Positions 19,528 to 29,546 are shown, counted from the stretch's first letter. The stretch: 64,000 nucleotides of DNA from Janthinobacterium sp. 344 (GCF_900112025.1 NZ_FOKL01000003.1:310001-374000), one strand, 5' to 3'. Program-made: numbers and translations. The notes: generated by a model not told the origin, from the sequence alone.

Positions 19528-20182
19528 ACGACTGGCCACCCAGCAATCGCAGCGCGGCATCGATGCGCGGCGCCGCATCCCAGGCGGGCACGGGCGCCAG
19601 CAAGCCCAGCGCCATCTGCCGCAGCGGTTCGGCGATCACCATGGCCAGCAGCAAGCCGGCCATTTCATGCCCATCATGCCCATCGTGCCCATCCTGCAGC
19701 AGCAGATGGCCGCGCGCGCCCTGGCGCTGCAACCAGTCGGCCAGCAGGGCCGTGCCCCGCTCGATGCCGTTGCGCTGGTACACGGCGAGCAAATCGGCGC
19801 GCGCGGGAAATTCCGTGCACAGCAGGCGGAACAGGCCCACGGCGTCGGCCGTCAGCACGCGCGCCGCCATCGCCTGCAAGATCTCCTTCAACAGCGGCAG
19901 GACCTCGCCCGGCGTAGCCGCATCGTGCGCCATGGCGGGCAGGAACGCATCCGTCCAGCCGCGCACCACCAGCGCCACCAGCTCCTCGCGGTTGGCCGCA
20001 TACTGATACAGCGATTTCTTGGCCATGCCCGCATGGCGCGCCACGGCTTCCATGGTCGTGGCCGCATAACCTTCGTGCAGCAGCAGCCACGTGGCCGCCT
20101 GCACGGCCGCGTCGCGCGCCTCTTCGGGCGGGCGCGCCGGGCGGCCCCGTCCCCGCGTGGTCTTGCTGTCCGCTTCCTGCAT
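19490..20182 (-). CDS. TetR/AcrR-family transcriptional regulator
   Basis: 230 residues. The helix-turn-helix (residues ~18-65) reads AATWLLLHEGYAATTMEAVA then GMAKKSLYQYAANREELVA, a standard TetR DNA-binding domain; the rest is a ligand-binding helical domain. The start is the ATG just before QEADSK; a longer frame runs across the control region and into the divergent gene. A 9-bp coding repeat at 19665-19697 gives the odd run DGHDGHDGHE. It is divergent from the PhlG-like gene, with a 17-bp palindrome between them, and probably represses it. Confidence 0.9.
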   Translation of the reverse strand: MQEADSKTTRGRGRPARPPEEARDAAVQAATWLLLHEGYAATTMEAVARHAGMAKKSLYQYAANREELVALVVRGWTDAFLPAMAHDAATPGEVLPLLKEILQAMAARVLTADAVGLFRLLCTEFPARADLLAVYQRNGIERGTALLADWLQRQGARGHLLLQDGHDGHDGHEMAGLLLAMVIAEPLRQMALGLLAPVPAWDAAPRIDAALRLLGGQSFKVAGASALRGS

Positions 20183-20231
20183 GCCCGCTCCAAAATGATC
20201 GATGGGCGATTTTACACTGAAACATATTTGG

Positions 20232-20261
20232 GAAACGCAATACGTTTCTTTAATATATAAT
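20232..20261 (+). promoter_or_regulatory. Probable TetR operator and promoter of the PhlG-like gene
   Basis: GAAACG-CAATA-CGTTTC (20232-20248) is a perfect 6-bp-arm palindrome in the 106-bp gap between the divergent genes. It overlaps the -35 zone of a TATAAT at 20256-20261, so a bound TetR dimer would block transcription. Confidence 0.6.
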
Positions 20262-20288
20262 TGTCCCACCCAAACAAAGGAGAACGAC

Positions 20289-20993
20289 ATGGCTGATACA
20301 ACCGCGCACGACCACCCCTGGAGCATAGCCCGCACGGGCGACCTGCTGGCGCCGTTTCCGCTGCACCTGGAGACGGGCATCACGCGCCTGCCCGACGGCT
20401 GCCTGCTGGTGGCGGCACGCACGGAACTGCATGGCTGCAGCGGGCGCATGCTGGACTGGTGGTTCACGTTTTTCGAGACGACGCAGCACATCAAATGGTG
20501 GCATCCGCACGACCATGTGGCCCATCACGGCTGGAACAGCGCGTGGAAAAAGGGAGAGAGTTATTACGGTGCCTCGATCGAGGCGGTGGAGTCCTTGGGC
20601 GATATTCCACCCGTGAAAGCCAAGCTGAAGTTCCATGATCCAAAGGAAGTCTTCGACCCGCTGCAGCTGCAGCAGGCGCGCGACAGCGGCGCGCTGTCGG
20701 CGGCCATCTGCGCGCGCATCGGCTTCGGCGAGCACGTGGTGCTCGACGCGCACGGCGACCCGCTCGATGGCGAAATGCTGCACCTGACGCGCGATACGCC
20801 CACCGGTTGCGTGCTGCGCAGCCGCTTCCTGCTCGGGCGCAATAGCGCGGATCCCGTGCGCGACGTGCCCGACGTGCTGGGCCTGAATTTGCTGCGCCAT
20901 TGCTACAGCGAATTTACCTATTTGTCGCGCTTTTTGCCGTCGCTGTACTACGGCGAGCATGCCAATGGAGAAAAGGCGCCGCTGCCCTGGTAG
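20289..20993 (+). CDS. PhlG-like (DAPG hydrolase family) metalloenzyme
   Basis: 234 residues, start fixed by AAAGGAG. RMLDWWFTFFETTQHIKWW followed by HPHDHVAHHGW, then YYGASIEAVESLG and a FHDPKEVFD strand resemble the 2,4-diacetylphloroglucinol hydrolase (PhlG) family, which cleaves a C-C bond with a zinc ion held by His and Glu. Many family members are not in phloroglucinol pathways, and no phl biosynthetic genes are nearby, so the substrate may be another acylated phenol met in the environment. Control by the divergent TetR gene supports a detoxification or inducible role. Confidence 0.75.
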   Translation: MADTTAHDHPWSIARTGDLLAPFPLHLETGITRLPDGCLLVAARTELHGCSGRMLDWWFTFFETTQHIKWWHPHDHVAHHGWNSAWKKGESYYGASIEAVESLGDIPPVKAKLKFHDPKEVFDPLQLQQARDSGALSAAICARIGFGEHVVLDAHGDPLDGEMLHLTRDTPTGCVLRSRFLLGRNSADPVRDVPDVLGLNLLRHCYSEFTYLSRFLPSLYYGEHANGEKAPLPW

Positions 20994-20999
20994 GCTGCC

Positions 21000-21887
21000 C
21001 TACAGCCGCTTGTGCATGCGCGCCAGCGGCAACTGGATGTCACCCGGCAAGTCGAGGTGAAACTCCTGCGTGACGGCAAAACCGCTGGCCCGGTACAGCG
21101 GCACGCCGGGCAAGGTGGCCGCCAGTTCCAGTGCGCTGAAACCGGCGGCGCGCGCCTGGCGTTCGCAATGGCGCATCAGCATGCTGCCCAGCCCCTGGCG
21201 CGCGGCGCCTGGCTCGACAAAGAAGGCGCGGATGCGTCCCGCCTGGCTAGCCGGGTCGAGCAGCGGGTCCGGCCCGCTCTTGGCGCGGTCCGCGCCGTAC
21301 AGGGTGGCGCGGCGGCTCCAGCCGCCACAGGCCAGCATGGCGCCATCGCGCTCGATGACGAAATACGTCTGGTCCGCCACCAGCTGCGTATCGACGCCGA
21401 ACACGTGGCGCGTCACGGCCTCGGCCTGTTCCGGCGTATAAAATCCCGCGCTGAGCTGCACGCCGGAGCGGGCGATCAGCGCATTCATGGCGTCCACGTC
21501 GGCCGGCAGCGCCACGCGCAGGGCCGTCAGCGGGCCAAAGCTGAACCAGGCGCGGCCGATGCGGCCCTGCTCCACCTCATAGGTCGCCACCAGTTCCTGC
21601 GCCGACACGCCGTCGTCCGTCTCGCCGTGGACGATTTCATGGTCGATCACCAGCTTGCCGCAAGCGATGCGGTTGAGCAACTGCGCCCGTGGCTTGCTGG
21701 CGGCGAAACGGGCCGTGAAACGGGGGCCGATCTGCGCGCCGCCCGTGGCCAGCAAGGTGTCGGGATGCTGGAACTGCTGCGCATCGTCCGCGTAGATGGC
21801 CAGCAAGGCGGGCACATCGTGGGCATTGTAGGCGTCGAGCTGGGCCTGGACGATGGCGGCGGGTGTGGGGCTGGGAAGGTCGGTCAT
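21000..21887 (-). CDS. NTF2-like (SnoaL) domain fused to a GNAT acetyltransferase
   Basis: 295 residues. Residues ~8-125 look like a SnoaL/NTF2 domain (IVQAQLDAYNAHDVPALLAI, YADDAQQFQHP, then a YEVEQGRIGRAWFSFG strand). Residues ~130-290 are a GNAT fold with a clear acetyl-CoA site (RAFFVEPGAARQGLGSMLM) and LYRASGF near the end. Both folds are normally separate proteins, so this is a fusion of a small-ligand pocket with an acetyltransferase. No substrate can be given. It is convergent with the PhlG-like gene, 6 bp away. Confidence 0.85.
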   Translation of the reverse strand: MTDLPSPTPAAIVQAQLDAYNAHDVPALLAIYADDAQQFQHPDTLLATGGAQIGPRFTARFAASKPRAQLLNRIACGKLVIDHEIVHGETDDGVSAQELVATYEVEQGRIGRAWFSFGPLTALRVALPADVDAMNALIARSGVQLSAGFYTPEQAEAVTRHVFGVDTQLVADQTYFVIERDGAMLACGGWSRRATLYGADRAKSGPDPLLDPASQAGRIRAFFVEPGAARQGLGSMLMRHCERQARAAGFSALELAATLPGVPLYRASGFAVTQEFHLDLPGDIQLPLARMHKRL

Positions 21888-22020
21888 GGCGCGGCTCCGT
21901 CAAAGATAGCTGATTTTACAATGTTTTCTTTCCCATCTACAATGCGCTTCTGTGCGTGGGAGTACGGACGCACTTGCAGGCAGCCGCCACACTGGTCTTT
22001 TACAGCGATGAGGCCCTTCC

Positions 22021-24573
22021 ATGCCCCGACAACGATCTTCCGCCGCGCCCCTGGCCGGCCATGTCAGCGTGCGTGGCGCGCGCGAACACAACCTCAAGAA
22101 TGTGGACGTGGATATCCCGCGCGATGCGCTGGTGGTCTTCACGGGCGTGTCCGGCTCGGGCAAATCCTCGCTGGCCTTCGGCACGCTGTACGCGGAGGCG
22201 CAGCGGCGCTACCTGGAGTCCGTCTCGCCGTATGCGCGCCGCCTGTTCCACCAGATGGCCGTGCCCGAGGTGGACCGCATCGACGGCTTGCCGCCCGCCG
22301 TGGCCTTGCAGCAGCAGCGCGGCGCGTCCACCACGCGCTCGTCCGTCGGCAGCGTCACCACCGTCGCCAACCTGCTGCGCATGCTGTATTCGCGCGCCGG
22401 CGACTATCCCCGGGGCCAGCCGCTGCTGTACGCGGAATCGTTCTCGCCGAATACCGCCGAAGGCGCCTGTCCCGCCTGCCATGGCCTGGGCCGCGTGTAT
22501 GCCGTCACCGAACGCTCGATGGTGCCCGACGACAGCCTGAGCATCCGCGAGCGGGCCATCGCCGCCTGGCCGACGGCCTGGCATGGCCAGAACTTGCGCG
22601 ACATCCTCACCTCCCTGGGCCATGACGTCGATACGCCATGGCGCGAGCTGCCGCAGGACCTGCGCGACTGGATCCTGTTTACCGACGAGCAGCCCGTGGT
22701 GCCCGTGTATGCGGGCCTGACGCCGAAGCAAACGCGCGCCGCGCTCAAGGCCGGGCTGCCGCCCAGCTACATGGGCACGTTTACGGGCGCGCGCAAGTAT
22801 GTATTGCAAACCTTCGCCAACAGTCCCAGCGCGCAAATGAAAAAGCGCGTGGCCCGCTACATGCTGGGTGCGGACTGTTCCGTGTGCCACGGCAAGCGCC
22901 TGCGGCAGGAGTCGCTGTCCGTGCGCTTTGCCGGCCTCGATATCGCCGACATGTCGCGCCTGAGCCTGGCAGCGCTGGCGGCACTGATGGCCCCCTACGC
23001 GGCCGGCAAGGCCACGCTGCGCGACGGCAAGAAACATCCGGAAAAAGCCATCGTCGCGCAGCGCATCGCGCACGACCTGGCGGGCCGCCTGCAGGTGCTG
23101 CTGGACCTGGGCCTCGGCTACCTGAGCCTGGAGCGCGGCACGCCCACGCTGTCACCGGGCGAATTGCAGCGCCTGCGCCTGGCCACGCAGGTGCGCTCGA
23201 ACCTGTTTGGCGTCGTCTACGTGCTCGACGAGCCGTCGGCGGGCCTGCATCCAGCCGATACGCAGGCGCTGCTGCGCGCGCTGGCGCGCCTGAAGGCATC
23301 GGGCAATTCGCTGTTTGTCGTCGAACACGACCTGGACGTGATCGCCAAGGCGGACTGGATCGTCGACGTGGGCCCGCAGGCGGGCGAACATGGCGGGCAT
23401 ATCCTCTACAGCGGGCCGCCCGCCGGGCTGCGCGCCGTGGCAGCGTCACAGACGCGGCGCTACCTGTTTGGCCAGGATGCGGCGCAGCGGCGCGCGCCCC
23501 GCGCGCCCGCCGGCTGGCTGGAAGTGGCCGGCGTGACGCGCAACAACCTGCGCGGCCTCGATGCGCGCTTCCCCCTGGGCGTGCTGTGCAGCGTATCGGG
23601 CGTCTCCGGCTCGGGCAAGTCCACCCTCGTCAGCCAGGCGCTGGTGGAACTGGTGGCGGCCGCCTTGGGCCAGGACATGGCGGCGGGCGACGCAGACGAC
23701 TCGCCGCTGGCACAGATGGCCGCGCCCACGGGCGGGCGTATCGCGGGCGGCCTGGACGCCATCGGCCGCCTGGTGACGGTGGACCAGAAAGCCATCGGCC
23801 GCACGCCGCGCTCCAACCTGGCGACCTACACGGGCCTGTTCGACCATGTGCGCAAGCTGTTTGCCGCCACGCCGGCCGCAAGACGCCGGCATTTCGACGC
23901 GGGACGCTTTTCCTTCAACGTCAGCAAGGGGCGCTGCGCCACCTGCGAAGGCGAGGGACAAGTCATGGTGGAACTGCTGTTCTTGCCCAGCGTCTACACG
24001 CCCTGCCCCGCCTGCCATGGCACGCGCTACAACGCGGAAACCCTGACAGTCGACTACCGGGGCAAGAATATCGCGCAAGTGCTGCAACTGACGGTCGATG
24101 CGGCGCTGGCCTTCTTCGCGGGCGAAGCGGCACTGGAGCGCCCCCTGTCCGTGCTGGCGGAAGTGGGCCTCGGCTATTTGCGGCTGGGCCAGTCGGCCAC
24201 CGAACTGTCGGGCGGCGAAGCGCAGCGGGTCAAGCTGGCCACCGAATTGCAGCGGCCGCAGCGCGGCGACACCCTGTACATCCTCGACGAGCCCACGACG
24301 GGCCTGCACCCGGCCGACATCGACCGGCTGGTCGCCCAGCTCGATACCCTGGTGGCTGGCGGCAATACCGTCATCGCCGTCGAGCACGACATGCGGGTGC
24401 TGGCCGCCAGCGACTGGGTCATCGATATCGGCCCCGGCGCGGGGGCTGACGGCGGCGCCGTCGTGGCCAGCGGCACGCCGGCGCAGGTGGCGAAAAACCG
24501 CGCCAGCCGCACGGCGCCCTACCTGAAAAAAGCCCTGCAACAGGACGCTGTGCAAGCACGTTTGCTGAGATAA
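22021..24573 (+). CDS. UvrA-family excinuclease ATPase, short (UvrA2-like) form
   Basis: 850 residues against about 940 for canonical UvrA. Two ABC ATPase modules each have a Walker A ([20 protein letters not shown] and [13 protein letters not shown]), a Walker B ([13 protein letters not shown] and [13 protein letters not shown]) and zinc-type CxxC pairs ([28 protein letters not shown]). The first signature reads [14 protein letters not shown] instead of [11 protein letters not shown], while the second is normal ([12 protein letters not shown]). Such short paralogues (UvrA2/DrrC-like) are linked to tolerance of DNA-binding drugs and usually coexist with a full UvrA. The UvrB-binding region appears reduced, but this needs an alignment. 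Confidence 0.88.
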   Translation: MPRQRSSAAPLAGHVSVRGAREHNLKNVDVDIPRDALVVFTGVSGSGKSSLAFGTLYAEAQRRYLESVSPYARRLFHQMAVPEVDRIDGLPPAVALQQQRGASTTRSSVGSVTTVANLLRMLYSRAGDYPRGQPLLYAESFSPNTAEGACPACHGLGRVYAVTERSMVPDDSLSIRERAIAAWPTAWHGQNLRDILTSLGHDVDTPWRELPQDLRDWILFTDEQPVVPVYAGLTPKQTRAALKAGLPPSYMGTFTGARKYVLQTFANSPSAQMKKRVARYMLGADCSVCHGKRLRQESLSVRFAGLDIADMSRLSLAALAALMAPYAAGKATLRDGKKHPEKAIVAQRIAHDLAGRLQVLLDLGLGYLSLERGTPTLSPGELQRLRLATQVRSNLFGVVYVLDEPSAGLHPADTQALLRALARLKASGNSLFVVEHDLDVIAKADWIVDVGPQAGEHGGHILYSGPPAGLRAVAASQTRRYLFGQDAAQRRAPRAPAGWLEVAGVTRNNLRGLDARFPLGVLCSVSGVSGSGKSTLVSQALVELVAAALGQDMAAGDADDSPLAQMAAPTGGRIAGGLDAIGRLVTVDQKAIGRTPRSNLATYTGLFDHVRKLFAATPAARRRHFDAGRFSFNVSKGRCATCEGEGQVMVELLFLPSVYTPCPACHGTRYNAETLTVDYRGKNIAQVLQLTVDAALAFFAGEAALERPLSVLAEVGLGYLRLGQSATELSGGEAQRVKLATELQRPQRGDTLYILDEPTTGLHPADIDRLVAQLDTLVAGGNTVIAVEHDMRVLAASDWVIDIGPGAGADGGAVVASGTPAQVAKNRASRTAPYLKKALQQDAVQARLLR

Positions 24574-24650
24574 TCACAACATGTAGTTACAAAAACAGCC
24601 GCAGCGTCGTGTGCGGCATCAATAAAATCATTGCAGCAGGAGTAAATATC

Positions 24651-25541
24651 ATGAAATGGGATGGCAACCGCGAAAGCGACAATGTGGAAGACCGCCGTGG
24701 TGAAAGCGGTGGCGGCGGGGGCGGCGGCTTCGGTTTTGGCGGGCGCTCGATCGGCATCGGCACCATCGTCATCGCACTGGTGGGATCATACGTGCTGGGC
24801 GTCAATCCCCTGACCCTGCTCAATCTGCTCAGCGGCGGTGGCGGCGGCCAGGTGAGCACCCAGCAAAGCCAGTCGCCGGCGCGCCAGCCGCCCGAGTCCG
24901 ATGAGATGGCCCGCTTCGTGAAAACGGTATTGGCCGACACGGAAGATACGTGGAGTGCCCTGTTCAAGGCGGAAGGCGGCACCTATGTAAAGCCCAAGCT
25001 GGTGCTGTATTCGGGCAGCACGCCGACGGCTTGCGGCACGGGCCAGAGTGCCAGCGGGCCCTTCTATTGCCCCGGCGACCAGAAAGTCTATCTGGACCTC
25101 GATTTCTTTAACCTGATGCAGCAGCGCTTCAAGGTCTCGGGTGAATTTGCCGAAGCGTACGTGATCGCCCATGAAGTGGGCCACCACGTGCAAAACCTGC
25201 TGGGCTTGTCCGAGAAGGTCGACAACGCGCGCCGCACGCAGTCGGAGCGGCAAGCCAACGCCATGTCCGTGCGCCTGGAACTGCAGGCCGACTGCTTCGC
25301 CGGCGTGTGGGCCTTCCACGCGAACCAGGACCGCAAGATCCTCGAACAAGGCGACGTGGAAGCGGCGCTCAAAGCGGCCACGGCCATCGGCGACGATGCG
25401 CTGCAGCGCCAGGCGCAAGGCCATGTCGTGCCCGACTCGTTTACCCACGGCACGTCGGAACAGCGCGTGCGCTGGTTCAGCAAGGGCATCGAAAGCGGCC
25501 AGATCAGCCAGTGCAATACCTTCGAGGCGCGCCAGCTGTAA
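24651..25541 (+). CDS. Neutral zinc metallopeptidase family protein (YpfJ type)
   Basis: 296 residues, start preceded by GCAGGAG. The N-terminus is Gly-rich (RRGESGG then many Gly), followed by one membrane segment (~35-62), a second Gly-rich linker and the Zn_peptidase domain with HEVGHHVQNLLG (the HExxH zinc site) and LQADCFAGVWA supplying the third ligand. The family (YpfJ, ancestral neutral zinc metallopeptidase) is widespread but its substrate is unknown. A GC-rich hairpin (25554-25582) separates it from the convergent lipoprotein gene. Confidence 0.9.
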   Translation: MKWDGNRESDNVEDRRGESGGGGGGGFGFGGRSIGIGTIVIALVGSYVLGVNPLTLLNLLSGGGGGQVSTQQSQSPARQPPESDEMARFVKTVLADTEDTWSALFKAEGGTYVKPKLVLYSGSTPTACGTGQSASGPFYCPGDQKVYLDLDFFNLMQQRFKVSGEFAEAYVIAHEVGHHVQNLLGLSEKVDNARRTQSERQANAMSVRLELQADCFAGVWAFHANQDRKILEQGDVEAALKAATAIGDDALQRQAQGHVVPDSFTHGTSEQRVRWFSKGIESGQISQCNTFEARQL

Positions 25542-25553
25542 GGCAGCGCATAC

Positions 25554-25582
25554 GCCCGCGCCGCCTTGCCGGCCGCGCGGGC
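25554..25582. terminator. GC-rich hairpin between convergent genes
   Basis: GCCCGCG (25554-25560) pairs with CGCGGGC (25576-25582) around a 15-base loop that is itself GC-rich. It has no strong T-run, but its place between two convergent stops suits a shared terminator. Confidence 0.4.
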
Positions 25583-25594
25583 CTCCCTCTTCCC

Positions 25595-26677
25595 TCATTT
25601 CAAGTCGATGCGGCCATACTGGCCATGCGCCTCGTCGTCCGGCCCGGCCGCATAGAACAGCGTATTGGTGGGCTGGCTGTTCAAGCCATTGCCGAAGGCG
25701 ATGCCCCACAAGCCATCGACCACCAGCGGCGTACCATCGGCCTTGCGCAGCGGCCCACCTGCGGCACCCGTGGACGGGTCATAGCTGTTAATCCTGCCGT
25801 CGCCAAAATTTCCGATCAAGAGCATATTGCTGGCCATGCCGAAATCGGCCGGCGCCAGCGCCATGCCCCAGGGCGCGTTCAAGGCCCCGCCCGTCACCAG
25901 GCGCCTGTGCAGGGTGCCGGCGCTGTCGTACACATTGACAATGCCCAGGCCGGCGCCAGCTTCTTCATCGTCGCCGCTCGGTTCCCGCTTGGCGTAGGCA
26001 ACATAGATGCGCTCGCCGATGGCCTGGATACCGAACGGCGCATAGCCGGCCGGCAAGCTGGGATCGCTGAACCCGCCGGGCAGGCTGACCCTGGCGAAGC
26101 TGGCGTCGAAGACATCCACGCGCCCGTTATGGAAATCGGCCGCATACAGGTAATTGGCGCCCGCATAGGCGGAGATCGCCAAGCCCTTGTAGACGCTGCC
26201 GCCGGCGCTGCCATCGAAGACGACCAGGGCGGTCGTCGGGCTGACCGTCGGCGACCAGGCCGAGATGCTGCCGCTCTCGCTGGCGAAAATGAATGGGCTG
26301 GGTGCCGTCACGCCGTTCTGGCTCAGCTTGAAATCCTGCGTGCCGTTGAAAACAATGCCGGTCGGCCCCGCCGGCGTGCTGACCACCAGCGTTTGCGGCA
26401 CGCCGTTTCCGTCGTACAAGGTGGACTTCGCCGTGCCATTCGCGGCCACCCAGACGAAGCCGCGCGGATTGAAGGCCACGCCCCAGGCGTTGACGAGGTT
26501 GGGATCGATATGCGCGGCAGGCAGCGCCGCCGTGTCGGACACGAGGCTGGTCGCCGCGTAGGCGCTCTGGACGGGGGGCTTGTGGTGGTGATGCCCGCCA
26601 CCGCAAGCAAACAGGACAAAGGCCAGCATGGCGGCTAGCGCGGCGCAGCCAAGCTGGCTGATGGAATGCGGTTTCAT
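25595..26677 (-). CDS. TIGR03118 family beta-propeller-like lipoprotein
   Basis: 360 residues. A signal peptide ends in the lipobox LFACGGG, followed by four His in a row (HHHHKPP). The mature part is the TIGR03118 family: IDPNLVNAWGVAFNPRGFVW, GPTGIVFN, YKGLAISAYAGANYLYAADF, GYAPFGIQAIGERIYVAYA and DGLWGIAFGNG. Repeated W-G-(V/M)-A-type strands suggest an NHL-like propeller. No function is known; it is presumably surface or outer-membrane attached. The His run just after the lipid Cys could bind metal but may simply be a flexible linker. Start chosen by the AAGGGGAA upstream. Confidence 0.85.
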   Translation of the reverse strand: MKPHSISQLGCAALAAMLAFVLFACGGGHHHHKPPVQSAYAATSLVSDTAALPAAHIDPNLVNAWGVAFNPRGFVWVAANGTAKSTLYDGNGVPQTLVVSTPAGPTGIVFNGTQDFKLSQNGVTAPSPFIFASESGSISAWSPTVSPTTALVVFDGSAGGSVYKGLAISAYAGANYLYAADFHNGRVDVFDASFARVSLPGGFSDPSLPAGYAPFGIQAIGERIYVAYAKREPSGDDEEAGAGLGIVNVYDSAGTLHRRLVTGGALNAPWGMALAPADFGMASNMLLIGNFGDGRINSYDPSTGAAGGPLRKADGTPLVVDGLWGIAFGNGLNSQPTNTLFYAAGPDDEAHGQYGRIDLK

Positions 26678-26785
26678 GGCGTTCCCCTTCGACGTGGCGC
26701 GCAAGGTCGCGCAGCCTGTCTTCAGGGTACAACCGGACCTAGCCGGACGTTTGCGGCAGGTCAAGCGCGGCAAAAAAACGCGGCA

Positions 26786-27550
26786 TCAGGGCACGCTGAC
26801 GTCGTAGCGCTTGCCCAGTCTTTTCAGTTCGCCGCTGTCGATCAGGCTGTTCAATTCCTGGTCGAACTGCAGGCGCAGCCTGTCGAAGGCGGGCGAGCGG
26901 GGAAAGGCGAAATAGCCGTTCTGCGTTTCCACGACCCTGGGCAGGGGTTTCACCTGGCGTGCATAGCCCAGGCGGGCGATGACGGGGTCGGTATTGCGGC
27001 GGTTGCTGACGAACACATCGACGTGGTTGTGCACCAGCATCTTCAAGCCGTTTTCCACGTTGTTGGCCACGCTGACCTGCAAGCCGGGCCGCACCCTTTC
27101 CCAGTCCGCGCCGTAGGCCCAGCCATTGAGCAGCACCACGCGGCGGTTTTTCAGCACGCTGTAATCGCCATCCCAGCCAAAGCTGGCATCCTGGCGCGTA
27201 TAAAAGACCATCTGGTCCTGGTAGAACGGCTTCTCGGAAAACGCCATGCTGGCGATGCGCTCGGGCGACTTGTAGGGACCGATGAGGATGTCGGCCTGGC
27301 CCTGCACCAGCATGGCTTGCGCGCGCGCCCACGGCACCATGCGGAAACGCACGGTATTGCCCGTGCGGGCCGCCATCAGGCGCAGCAATTCCGCGCCCAG
27401 GCCGCCATATTCACCGCTGACCTGGTACTCGAACACGCGCTCGAACTGCGCGCCCACGGCCAGCAGCTCGCGCGCCGGCGCCTGCAGGGGCAAGGCCAAG
27501 ACCGGCCCCAGCAGGGCCAGGGCCAGCAGGCGCCGCCCTGCTTTTTTCAT
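26786..27550 (-). CDS. Periplasmic solute-binding protein, family 3 type, coupled to nadC
   Basis: 254 residues with a signal peptide ending about residue 27. The amino-acid-type family 3 fold is recognisable: YGGLGAELLRLMAARTG, QGQADILIGPYKSPERIASMAFS and the second-lobe VLKNRRVVLLNGWAYG. It lacks any neighbouring ABC permease or ATPase, so it may serve a distant transporter or be a free-standing receptor. Its start overlaps the nadC stop (TGATG), so it is translated as the third gene of the NAD operon. The ligand is unknown. Confidence 0.88.
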   Translation of the reverse strand: MKKAGRRLLALALLGPVLALPLQAPARELLAVGAQFERVFEYQVSGEYGGLGAELLRLMAARTGNTVRFRMVPWARAQAMLVQGQADILIGPYKSPERIASMAFSEKPFYQDQMVFYTRQDASFGWDGDYSVLKNRRVVLLNGWAYGADWERVRPGLQVSVANNVENGLKMLVHNHVDVFVSNRRNTDPVIARLGYARQVKPLPRVVETQNGYFAFPRSPAFDRLRLQFDQELNSLIDSGELKRLGKRYDVSVP

Positions 27551-28416
27551 CAGCCGACGATGCGCAAGGAGTAATCGGTGGCCCGCACATCCTTGGTCAG
27601 GCTGCCGATCGAGATGCGGTCCACGCCCGTCTCGGCAATGGCGCGCACGGTGTCGGCATTGATGCCGCCCGACGCCTCGAGCAGCGCGCGGCCTTGGGTC
27701 AATGCCACGGCCTCGCGCATCATGTCGTTGCTGAAGTTGTCGAGCAAGACGGAGACGGCGCCCGCATCGAGCGCTTCCTGCAATTGCGCCAGGGTTTCCA
27801 CCTCGATCTGCACGGGCACGCCCGCGTCGAGCTCGCGCGCGTTGTCCAGGGCCTGGCTGACGCCGCCCGCGGCCGCGATATGGTTTTCCTTGATCAGGAT
27901 GCCGTCGTACAGGGCCAGCCGCTGATTCTTGCCGCCGCCCACGCGCACCGCATACTTTTGCGCCAGGCGCAGCCCCGGCAAGGTCTTGCGCGTATCTAAA
28001 ATGGACGCCTTCGTGCCGGCCACCACGTCCACGTAGCGGCGCGTGGCGGTGGCCACGGCCGACAGCAGCTGCAGGAAATTGAGGGCGCTGCGCTCGGCCG
28101 TGAGCAAGGCGCGCGCCGGCGCTTCAATCGTGCACACGACGCTGTCGGCCGCCATCATGTCGCCTTCGGCGTAATGCCAGGCGATGTCGATGCTGCGGTC
28201 CAGGCTTTTCATGATGCCTTCGAACCACGGCGCGCCGCACAGCACGGCCGCCTCGCGCACGATGACGCGGGCCGTGACGATATGGTCGGGCGGCACCAGC
28301 TCGCCCGTCAGGTCGCACTGGCCCACGTCTTCCAGCAAGGCGGCCAGCAGATTGCCCTCGAAGGCGCGCGCCAGGGCGGGATCGAAGGGAGCGAAAGAAT
28401 TAACGAGGGTACTCAT
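27550..28416 (-). CDS. nadC: Nicotinate-nucleotide pyrophosphorylase (carboxylating) NadC
   Basis: 288 residues. NadC features are clear: [14 protein letters not shown] at the N-terminus, [53 protein letters not shown] segment (here [17 protein letters not shown]) and [14 protein letters not shown]. It converts quinolinate and phosphoribosyl pyrophosphate to nicotinate mononucleotide in de novo NAD synthesis. The start overlaps the nadA stop as ATGA, and its stop overlaps the next start. No nadB is in the window. Confidence 0.97.
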   Translation of the reverse strand: MSTLVNSFAPFDPALARAFEGNLLAALLEDVGQCDLTGELVPPDHIVTARVIVREAAVLCGAPWFEGIMKSLDRSIDIAWHYAEGDMMAADSVVCTIEAPARALLTAERSALNFLQLLSAVATATRRYVDVVAGTKASILDTRKTLPGLRLAQKYAVRVGGGKNQRLALYDGILIKENHIAAAGGVSQALDNARELDAGVPVQIEVETLAQLQEALDAGAVSVLLDNFSNDMMREAVALTQGRALLEASGGINADTVRAIAETGVDRISIGSLTKDVRATDYSLRIVG

Positions 28417-29546
28417 GCTGGACCGATTCCTTGGAACAATGTGGTTTCTTTTGCCAGGTCCGCGCCCGGCTGGAGGCCCGCCTTCTTGGCGGCGGCGAAG
28501 TCGAGCATGCGATTGATCGAGCGCACGGCCAGCTGGCCGACGGCGGGATCGACGTGGATTTCGTTGTGCATGGCTTCCAGCGTTTGCGCCAGATTCAGCA
28601 AGCCGTTCATGGCCATCCACGGGCAATGTGCGCAGCTTTTACAGGTGGCGCTGTTGCCGGCCGTGGGCGCTTCGATGAAGCGTTTACCCGGCGCAGCCGC
28701 GCGCATCTTGTGCAGGATGCCGTTGTCGGTGGCGACAATGAAAGTGTCCGTGTCCATGGTTTGCGCCGCCGCGATCATTTGCGACGTCGAGCCCACCATG
28801 TCGGCCAGCGCCACCACGTTGGCGGGCGACTCCGGATGCACGAGCACCTTGGCTTGCGGATACTCTTCCTTCAGCAAATCGAGTTCGATGCCCTTGAACT
28901 CGTCGTGCACGAGGCAGCTGCCCTGCCACAGCAGCATGTCGGCGCCCGTCTGCTTCTGGATATACGACCCCAGATGCTTGTCCGGTGCCCAGAGGATTTT
29001 CTTGCCCTGCGCATGCAGGTGGGCCACGATATCGAGGCCGATGGAGGACGTCACCATCCAGTCCGCGCGCGCCTTGACGGCCGCGCTGGTGTTGGCGTAG
29101 ACGACGACGGTACGGTCCGGATGGGCATCGCAGAAGGCCGTGAATTCATCGGCCGGGCAACCTAGGTCGAGCGAACAGGTCGCGTCGAGGTCGGGCATCA
29201 GGACGGTTTTTTCGGGACTGAGGATTTTTGCCGTCTCGCCCATGAAGCGCACGCCGGCCACGACCAGGGTCTTGGCCGGATGGTCGCGCCCGAAACGGGC
29301 CATTTCCAGCGAGTCGGAGACGCAGCCGCCCGTGGCTTCCGCCAGGTCTTGCAGGTCAGCATCAACGTAATAGTGGGCAACGAGCACGGCTTCGCGCTCG
29401 ATCAGCAGGCGCTTGATGCGCGTGATCAGTTCGGCTTTTTCGGCCGGGGAAGGCGTCGCTGGCGTGCGCGCCCAGGCGTGGGCAGTGCAGCTGGCTCCGT
29501 CTTGTGGATGTTCGTACTCGACGGATTTGATGGCTAAAGTTTGCAT
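28413..29546 (-). CDS. nadA: Quinolinate synthase NadA
   Basis: 377 residues from the ATG at 29546 (MQTLAIKSV); a longer frame upstream is unlike the family. [20 protein letters not shown] and [15 protein letters not shown] carry the three Cys ligands of the [4Fe-4S] cluster, and [20 protein letters not shown] and [20 protein letters not shown] are conserved. It condenses iminoaspartate with dihydroxyacetone phosphate to quinolinate. First gene of the nadA-nadC-solute-binding-protein operon. Confidence 0.96.
   Translation of the reverse strand: MQTLAIKSVEYEHPQDGASCTAHAWARTPATPSPAEKAELITRIKRLLIEREAVLVAHYYVDADLQDLAEATGGCVSDSLEMARFGRDHPAKTLVVAGVRFMGETAKILSPEKTVLMPDLDATCSLDLGCPADEFTAFCDAHPDRTVVVYANTSAAVKARADWMVTSSIGLDIVAHLHAQGKKILWAPDKHLGSYIQKQTGADMLLWQGSCLVHDEFKGIELDLLKEEYPQAKVLVHPESPANVVALADMVGSTSQMIAAAQTMDTDTFIVATDNGILHKMRAAAPGKRFIEAPTAGNSATCKSCAHCPWMAMNGLLNLAQTLEAMHNEIHVDPAVGQLAVRSINRMLDFAAAKKAGLQPGADLAKETTLFQGIGPA

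Noticed and set aside
20183..20494. Longer TetR protein extending through the control region
   Set aside because: It would run through the palindrome and promoter and into the divergent gene; the conserved domain begins just after the ATG at 20182.
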